Positions 15,812-20,467 of a stretch of 20,467 nt of DNA are shown here, one piece after another. The notes under the pieces were generated by a model. That model did not search any database, was not told the DNA's origin, and saw only the letters and a list, made by a program, of their open reading frames with translations. A program made the position numbers and the translations under genes. Source of the stretch: MGR-bin208 sp043779285 (lineage in GTDB: Bacteria; Bacteroidota; Bacteroidia; Chitinophagales; Chitinophagaceae); contig JAYWEL010000181.1 in NCBI GenBank assembly GCA_043779285.1, positions 1 through 20,467 on the forward strand, written 5' to 3'. Positions within the stretch are counted from its first letter, which is position 1, and every line of letters begins with the position of its first letter.

Positions 15812-15830
15812 CTCAGCTACTGAGTTTTTT
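15812..15830 (+). terminator. Small hairpin followed by T6
   Basis: CTCAG-cta-CTGAG (15812-15824) then TTTTTT. It has the shape of a short intrinsic terminator at the end of the right repeat, but the 5-bp stem is weak and no plus-strand gene lies between smc and here. Confidence 0.3.
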
Positions 15831-15865
15831 ATGAAAATGAATTGTTATTCTATCATTTTATTGTC

Positions 15866-15895
15866 TTGAAAATAAACCTTGAGGCAGTACATTTG
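15866..15895 (+). promoter_or_regulatory. Promoter of the peroxiredoxin-like gene
   Basis: TTG (15866-15868), exactly 19 bp, then TACATTTG (15888-15895). Both elements and the spacing fit the Bacteroidota primary-sigma consensus. The predicted start near 15902 leaves a leader of only about 11 nt. Confidence 0.65.
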
Positions 15896-15912
15896 AAAAT
15901 CAAATAAGAAGA

Positions 15913-16500
15913 ATGAAAAAAATTTACCTGGTATTGGTTTTATTTTTCGCAACAGGTTTTGCAGATGCGCAAAAAAAGCCGGAAGGTTTATACATCAACT
16001 CCAAAGCTCCTGACTTTACGGCTGCTGATCAAAATGGTAATCCAATCCGTTTAAAAGACCTGACTAAAAAAGGGAAAGTAGTTTTGATATTCTACCGCGG
16101 TTATTGGTGCCCGTATTGCAGCAAGCATTTGAAAGCGATGGAAGACTCTCTTCAATTTATCCGTGATAAAGGAGCTCAGTTAATTGCTATAACACCTGAA
16201 ACTATTGAAGGAATCAATAAGACCATTGAAAAAACAAAATCTTCATTTCCTGTTTTGTCAGATAAGGGATTGAAAATTATGAATGCATACGATGTAAGTT
16301 TCCAGGTAGATGAAAAAATGGTTGCCCGGTATAGAAATGCCGGCATTGACTTGTTGGGAAATAATGGAAAGGAGAACGGTGCTAACCTGCCGGTTCCGGC
16401 GGTTTATATTATTGATAAAAGAGGAAATGTTATTTATCGGTATTTTGATACTGATTATAAGAAGAGGCCATCTGTAAAAGAGTTGTTGGAAAATTTATAA
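15913..16500 (+). CDS. Secreted peroxiredoxin/redoxin-like protein (AhpC/TSA family)
   Basis: 195 residues. An N-terminal Sec signal peptide (1 to about 20, ending FADAQ) sends it to the periplasm. Residues 28-40 (INSKAPDFTAADQ) and VVLIFYRGYWCPYCSKHL (57-73, split by the active site WCPYC with Cys66 and Cys69) mark an AhpC/TSA thioredoxin fold. FPVLSDKG (112-119) and VPAVYIID (161-168, cis-Pro162) complete it. The FYRGxWCPYC pattern is typical of peroxiredoxin-like proteins with a CxxC in place of a single peroxidatic Cys. It could act as a thiol peroxidase or as a disulphide reductant. It is a single gene with a strong promoter, convergent with the YCF48-like gene. Confidence 0.9.
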   Translation: MKKIYLVLVLFFATGFADAQKKPEGLYINSKAPDFTAADQNGNPIRLKDLTKKGKVVLIFYRGYWCPYCSKHLKAMEDSLQFIRDKGAQLIAITPETIEGINKTIEKTKSSFPVLSDKGLKIMNAYDVSFQVDEKMVARYRNAGIDLLGNNGKENGANLPVPAVYIIDKRGNVIYRYFDTDYKKRPSVKELLENL

Positions 16501-16530
16501 ATAAAAAAGCGATTCAATTATTTCAACTAT

Positions 16531-17565
16531 TTATTTCCAAATCAACCGGCCAATTTTTCCATTTACACCAGCAAGGAAAACAGCCTGTCCACTTTTAGCA
16601 ATACGCACAACATGAAATCCTTCATGGCTGATTAAACGGAAATTTTTTCCGGCATCTATCGAATAGTCAACACCGTTGATTCCACAGGAAACAATTTCTT
16701 TTTTAGCTAAATACTCCACGCAACTTCTGTATCCATGAGGTGCAGTTACAGGCCTTAACCAAGTTTTGCCTGCGTCCTTGCTGTAAAAACAATTATTTAT
16801 TGCAGAAGAATCATTTTTAAAATCACCGCCAACAACAATGATATTTTTCCCGCCTTTTACTTTTTTATTATCCTGTATCGAGATAGAATTTGCACCACTT
16901 GTTTCGCTTCCCTGGATGATTGGCAGGTCAACAATTTTATCTCTGTAAAACATTCTCGAGGTTAATCCGCCGGTTACAAAAACGGCTTCATTCCGGTCGA
17001 GTGCCCGGATATTTGTACCGCTTGCTGCAAACAATGCTTCTCCTTTTTCTGCTTTTGGTAAATTGTTTTCCGGAATCTGAATCCATGTAGTACCTCCATC
17101 AAAAGTTCGGGTAATAAAAAATTTGCCATTAATCGGATCTCCGATGACTATGCCGCTTTTATTATTCCAAAATTCCATGGCATCCAGAAACATGCCCTTG
17201 GTATTATTTTCAAAAACAACTTTCCATGTTTCGCCTGCATCAATGGTTTTCAGGATATAGGCTGGTTCGCCAATAGCCATAATAATAGCGGTTGTTGCAT
17301 CAAAGGCTTCTATGTCGCGGAAATCTGTTTTTTCAAATCCCTTTACAATCATCCATTTCCAGTTTTTCCCTCCATTGGTGGATCGGCCAATGGCGCCATT
17401 GCTTCCACTAACCCAGATGACATGGTCATTCACCACACTTAATCCACGGATACTTGTATTAGTACCCGTGCTAAGTATTTCAACTTTGGGAAATTGGGCG
17501 TTTAAAAAACCTGTGGAGAAAAAAATCAGGAATGAAAAAATATGTTTTGAGTTAATTGAATGCAT
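16531..17565 (-). CDS. Secreted YCF48-like / BNR-repeat beta-propeller protein
   Basis: 344 residues with a signal peptide (to about residue 24, ending FLNAQ). Bacterial-neuraminidase/sortilin-type Asp-box repeats recur: STNGGKNW (62-69), TIDAGETW (107-114), TFDGGTTW (154-161), YSKDAGKTW (261-269) and YSIDAGKNF (about 305-313). They predict a beta-propeller. The closest named family is YCF48/Hcf136 (photosystem II assembly), but in a non-phototroph that name only marks the fold; it is often annotated as oxidoreductase. The function is unknown. It is the last gene of the three-gene operon, 10 bp after the metallophosphoesterase. No sialidase active-site Arg triad was identified. Confidence 0.85.
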   Translation of the reverse strand: MHSINSKHIFSFLIFFSTGFLNAQFPKVEILSTGTNTSIRGLSVVNDHVIWVSGSNGAIGRSTNGGKNWKWMIVKGFEKTDFRDIEAFDATTAIIMAIGEPAYILKTIDAGETWKVVFENNTKGMFLDAMEFWNNKSGIVIGDPINGKFFITRTFDGGTTWIQIPENNLPKAEKGEALFAASGTNIRALDRNEAVFVTGGLTSRMFYRDKIVDLPIIQGSETSGANSISIQDNKKVKGGKNIIVVGGDFKNDSSAINNCFYSKDAGKTWLRPVTAPHGYRSCVEYLAKKEIVSCGINGVDYSIDAGKNFRLISHEGFHVVRIAKSGQAVFLAGVNGKIGRLIWK

Positions 17566-17575
17566 CGTTTTAGGG

Positions 17576-18505
17576 TCATTTTTTTTGAAAGTTCATCATA
17601 GTTCTTTTCGCAGAACCGTCATCGAATAATTCTATAACGGCATAGGCTGGCCCAAATTCTTGAAAAGAACCTTTCCACCAATTGCCTGATACCGCACCGT
17701 TACAAAAGTATTTAATGCCAAGGTATTCAATCTCATCCTGTAAATGAATATGACCACTGATGCATACTTTAATATTTGGATAATTTTGAAAAATCTTTTT
17801 TAATTGAATAAAATCGGTGTGCATCAGGTTTCTTTTAATCAATAGGTCACCATTTGATTCTGTCTTGTCAAAAAATAATCCCGAACAAATAGATAAGATA
17901 GGAATATGAGAAACAATGCAGACAAATTTATTTTGGGGTATGTTTTTTAATTCTTCCTGCAGCCAATCGAGTTGATCATTGTCAATTTTTCCAATATATC
18001 CACCAGCCGGGTTCAATTGAGTGCTATCCAAAACAATAAAATGCCAATTATTTTTTGTAAAACTATAATACCTGTTTTTCATTTCCAGTGTTTCCACTGC
18101 CCAAACTTTTCCATACAATGTATCCTGGTCAGGTTTGGGTTGTTTTAAAAACCAACCCCAGATATCATGATTTCCTATGGTATGGTAAACAGGTAAACTG
18201 TTTTCCTTTTGAAGAATCAGTTTAAAAAGATCCCACTGTATTTTTGTTTTCTGTTTATCGGCTTCCAATGCATCCATGATGGAGTCGCCACCATTGATAA
18301 TAAAATCAACTTTGTTTTTCAAACCTTGAACATGATGAAATGCGTCTGCCATTCCTTTTTCCGGTATCAGGCCGGGCTTTAGATGAATATCTGTAAGATG
18401 TGCAAATCGAATATTTTTTTTAGAATTATTTGCAAAAGCCAGAGCGGGGAGTAAACTGGTTCCTAAAATAGCTGCAGAATTTTGTAAAAAAGTTTTTCTT
18501 TTCAT
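17576..18505 (-). CDS. Calcineurin-like metallophosphoesterase, Tat- or Sec-exported
   Basis: 309 residues. The N-terminus KRKTFLQNSAAILGTSLLPALAFA (split: KRKTFLQNS, then hydrophobic core, AxA cleavage near 25) looks like a Tat-type signal with K-R in place of RR. The metal ligands of the calcineurin fold are all visible: Asp39 and His41 (LTDIH), Asp74 (GGDS), Asn112 and His113 (GNHD), His200 (SHIP), and His252 and His254 (GHIH). It probably hydrolyses a phosphomonoester or phosphodiester in the periplasm (cyclic nucleotide, phospholipid or similar; not resolvable). It sits between the rhodanese-thioredoxin gene (19 bp) and the YCF48-like gene (10 bp). Confidence 0.9.
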   Translation of the reverse strand: MKRKTFLQNSAAILGTSLLPALAFANNSKKNIRFAHLTDIHLKPGLIPEKGMADAFHHVQGLKNKVDFIINGGDSIMDALEADKQKTKIQWDLFKLILQKENSLPVYHTIGNHDIWGWFLKQPKPDQDTLYGKVWAVETLEMKNRYYSFTKNNWHFIVLDSTQLNPAGGYIGKIDNDQLDWLQEELKNIPQNKFVCIVSHIPILSICSGLFFDKTESNGDLLIKRNLMHTDFIQLKKIFQNYPNIKVCISGHIHLQDEIEYLGIKYFCNGAVSGNWWKGSFQEFGPAYAVIELFDDGSAKRTMMNFQKK

Positions 18506-18524
18506 GAATGCAGCTTTGATTGGT

Positions 18525-19214
18525 TTAAAGTTCAGCTAAAAATTCTTCTATGCTAACGATTCCTTCCTTTCGCCAAACTTCTTTTCCGTTTTTGTAGTAA
18601 ATATAAACAGGAATGGATTCAATGTTTAATGATTTCATCAGGTTAGTTTGAATGCCGGCATCTATTTTTACAAGTTCAAGCTCTTTCCCCTTTTTTGAAA
18701 TCAACTCTTCCAATACAGGCTTCATTTTTACACAGGGCGGACACCAATCGGCACCAAAATTGACCAAAACTTTTTTATCAGTTGGGATCATGGATGCGTA
18801 TTCCTCCATAGTATGGAGCTTTTCTTTGACAGCATCCACAATTGATTTGCCGTTGCGTTTCCAGGCACTTATTCCACCATTCATTTCTATAACGTTGCTG
18901 TAGCCGGTCTTTCTCATGTAGTCGGCTGCCTGTGCACTCCGCACACCAGACAAACAATAAATATAAACGGGTACGTTTTTGTCTATGTATTTTATTCTTT
19001 CATTGAACTGTGTTTTATCTGTCCAGTCCGCTTGCATCGAATTTTTAAGATGCCCTGTTTGGTATTCAGCAATTGTCCTCACATCAAATACCTGCACTTT
19101 CTCTGTTGTAATATTTTTTTCAAAATCATCAACAGATAGTTTTTGAACTGCATTATGCTGTGCATTACATGCCAACATGGAGATTGAAAAAGTAAAGAAA
19201 AAGATTTGTTTCAT
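18525..19214 (-). CDS. Rhodanese-thioredoxin fusion lipoprotein
   Basis: 229 residues from the ATG at 19214, chosen because it begins a clean lipoprotein signal (MKQIFFFTFSISMLAC, lipidated Cys16). The in-frame ATG at 19277 would add 21 residues before the signal. Domain 1 (about 25-125) is a rhodanese with VFDVRTIAEY and the active loop CLSGVRS (Cys87). Domain 2 (about 130-229) is a thioredoxin fold with WCPPC (Cys158, Cys161) and cis-Pro202 in SIPVYIYY. The pair suggests persulphide or sulphane-sulphur transfer at Cys87 with reduction by the CPPC site, at the membrane in the periplasm (inference). It is the first gene of the operon, upstream of the metallophosphoesterase. Confidence 0.9.
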   Translation of the reverse strand: MKQIFFFTFSISMLACNAQHNAVQKLSVDDFEKNITTEKVQVFDVRTIAEYQTGHLKNSMQADWTDKTQFNERIKYIDKNVPVYIYCLSGVRSAQAADYMRKTGYSNVIEMNGGISAWKRNGKSIVDAVKEKLHTMEEYASMIPTDKKVLVNFGADWCPPCVKMKPVLEELISKKGKELELVKIDAGIQTNLMKSLNIESIPVYIYYKNGKEVWRKEGIVSIEEFLAEL

Positions 19215-19299
19215 GAAAATATTTTCTAAAAGTAAGTGATACATTTGAGTTGGTCTGTAACATGAGTTACAAAGCAAACAGCTTGAATTTTATTAATAT

Positions 19300-20121
19300 C
19301 TATGGGCAAGTATAAATGTATGAAACCCTTAAAAGTCCATTGATTCGAATTTCGGTAGGGGCGTTTTTTGAATTAAAACTATATGTCACATTCTGATTTA
19401 AGAAAGAAGAAACTAATTTTTTTGAATTTAGTAAAACAGAAAAACCACCCAGATCTTCCTGTCCGATATAATCCAGTAATTCTAATTGTGGGTAAACTTT
19501 TTGGAATGAATTACAAGAATCAGTATAGTTAACTGAAATAGGGTAAGTAGGTGGATTAGCCGAAGGATTAGTATAATTTACTAAAGTTACCAAGCCAAGA
19601 TTATCATATGTATATAAATAGTTTTCGCTTGTTTTCCAGGCTTTAGCCTGAGAGTCATAATCAAAATATGCTTTTCTAGTCAATTGATTTGTGAGGCTAT
19701 ATTGATAATCTGTTCGGTATAAGGAATCGAATAAACTATTACCAACATTATATAATACAAGGATGCTTGTTAATTGTTTTAGCGAATTGTAAGTCATTTT
19801 CTCGATGGCGTATAAAAAAGAAGATCGCTTTTCGGTATATTCTATGCTAGAAATTTTGCCATCCGCATTGTATATTATTTTTCGCTGGTCATTAGGGTCT
19901 TTAACTAAGGTAATTTGGTTTCCCGTATAAGTCAAATCAACCACTTGTTGTGTTCCGGTGCTGCTGATTGGTTCATAGACAATTTTAGTCAATTTACAAC
20001 CTCCGATATATTCGTTCTTACAAGTTGCAAATTTATTTGAAAGTTCTTCTGCAGATTTTTCTTTTTGGCAACCTATACCTATTACAGCTATAATAACAAC
20101 CAGCAATACTTGAATTTTCAT
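19300..20121 (-). CDS. Hypothetical lipoprotein with YD-like repeats
   Basis: 273 residues with a lipobox IGIGC (lipidated Cys18). After it come repeated tyrosine-rich beta-hairpin units of the form Y-x-[YD]-x-G-x-I: VDLTYTGNQITLV, KIIYNADGKISSIEY, MTYNSLKQL, YLYTYDNLGLVTLVNY. These resemble YD/RHS-type repeats found in many Bacteroidota surface lipoproteins of unknown function. Four cysteines lie in the mature part (for example CKNEYIGGC, 34-42), and the last residues are YTCP, so a disulphide is likely. No enzymatic motif is seen. It ends 85 bp before the rhodanese-thioredoxin start and may have a separate transcript. Confidence 0.8.
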   Translation of the reverse strand: MKIQVLLVVIIAVIGIGCQKEKSAEELSNKFATCKNEYIGGCKLTKIVYEPISSTGTQQVVDLTYTGNQITLVKDPNDQRKIIYNADGKISSIEYTEKRSSFLYAIEKMTYNSLKQLTSILVLYNVGNSLFDSLYRTDYQYSLTNQLTRKAYFDYDSQAKAWKTSENYLYTYDNLGLVTLVNYTNPSANPPTYPISVNYTDSCNSFQKVYPQLELLDYIGQEDLGGFSVLLNSKKLVSSFLNQNVTYSFNSKNAPTEIRINGLLRVSYIYTCP

Positions 20122-20282
20122 CGTTAGTAAGTTATTGAAATATAGTTAAAATTAGGCATTTTTTTTACTTCTAATAGTATCTTCTATAGTATACAATTAA
20201 TTTTAACTGTTCTGACTTCCCAAAGCTTAAAAATATAATTGATTCTTAATTTTTAGACAAGTATGTAGGAAGCAAAGTTTAA

Positions 20283-20467
20283 TTACTCTTCATCATCATC
20301 AAAATAAGCATCTTCGGCTATGTATTGTTTTTCCCAAAGACTAATTGTTTCGTCTGACAGACATTCAATAATATCATGGATTGGGTCATCTTTTTGTTTC
20401 CATTCTGTCACTAAAGGATCATTATATTTTAAAACATACATACAATAATCTGTTTCCACGGACACTT
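20283..20467 (-). CDS. Hypothetical protein (partial, C-terminal part)
   Basis: The frame is open from the right edge to a TAA at 20283-20285; the GTG at 20465 is probably an internal valine, so the start lies outside. The visible 60 residues contain DYCMYVLKYNDPLVTEWKQ, DIIECLSDETISLWEKQY and an acidic end (DAYFDDDEE). I do not recognise a family. A shorter version starting at the ATG at 20441 is possible. Confidence 0.6.
   Translation of the reverse strand, partial: VSVETDYCMYVLKYNDPLVTEWKQKDDPIHDIIECLSDETISLWEKQYIAEDAYFDDDEE

Larger units (their letters stand above)
15568..15912. other. Intergenic region between the DUF5678-like pseudogene and the peroxiredoxin gene
   Basis: 345 bp without a gene. 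From left to right it holds the two minus-strand -7 candidates, the right arm of the inverted repeat, the right direct repeat, a small hairpin followed by T6, and the strong plus-strand promoter of the peroxiredoxin-like gene. No tRNA or other structured RNA was recognised. Confidence 0.6.

Noticed and set aside
14484..15912. Insertion sequence with transposase
   Set aside because: No transposase motif or frame of suitable length was found; only short repeats and two small genes of other families.
1..20467. CRISPR array, tRNA or rRNA genes, phage genes
   Set aside because: No regularly spaced repeats, no cloverleaf or rRNA-like segments and no phage structural genes were seen while reading both strands.

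Overview
The window looks like chromosomal DNA of a member of the Bacteroidota, most likely the Chitinophagaceae or a near relative. The reasons are low G+C intergenic DNA, several promoter-like matches to the phylum's TAnnTTTG (-7) element (the best is TTG-N19-TACATTTG at 15866-15895), a general lack of Shine-Dalgarno sequences, and a gene set usual for that group (YCF48-like proteins, CutC, CocE-type hydrolase, Tat-exported Ntn-hydrolase). The family-level placement is inference.

Layout. 1-278: 5' part of an NADPH-dependent FMN reductase (-), running off the left edge. 400-2280: secreted CocE/NonD (S15-type) hydrolase (-). 2325-4639: a tight (+) operon of an NTF2/SnoaL-like protein, a Tat-exported glycosylasparaginase and CutC. 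4733-5116: lipoprotein cytochrome c (+), meeting pyruvate kinase at a bidirectional terminator. 5162-7671: pfkA-pyk glycolytic operon (-). 7824-8723: RmlD-like sugar-nucleotide reductase (+), whose stop codon overlaps that of an arginase (-, 8720-9667). 9885-10670: tandem universal stress protein (-). 10944-14483: smc (+), with a GTG start and an unusually strong Shine-Dalgarno.

14484-15912 is the odd part. Two small (-) genes, a DUF5678-like protein and a retropepsin-like aspartic protease, form a two-gene unit. Each carries one disabling lesion: a +1 slip in a T6 run and an in-frame TAA. The unit is bracketed by a 10-bp inverted repeat (14714-14723 / 15647-15656) and, outside that, by two direct copies (about 81% identical over 70 bp) of a hairpin-containing repeat (14580-14649 / 15741-15810). 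It looks like a decaying acquired module in an intergenic repeat environment.

15913-19214: secreted peroxiredoxin-like protein (+) with a strong promoter, convergent with a three-gene (-) operon: rhodanese-thioredoxin lipoprotein, Tat-exported metallophosphoesterase and YCF48-like beta-propeller. 19300-20121: lipoprotein with YD-like repeats (-). 20283-20467: 3' part of an acidic-tailed hypothetical protein (-).

The recurring themes are cell-envelope redox and thiol chemistry (cytochrome c, peroxiredoxin, rhodanese-thioredoxin) and central carbon metabolism (pfkA, pyk). The best candidates for something new are the repeat-bracketed protease module, the GC-rich palindromic insert in the asparaginase linker, and the palindromes in the pfkA upstream region.
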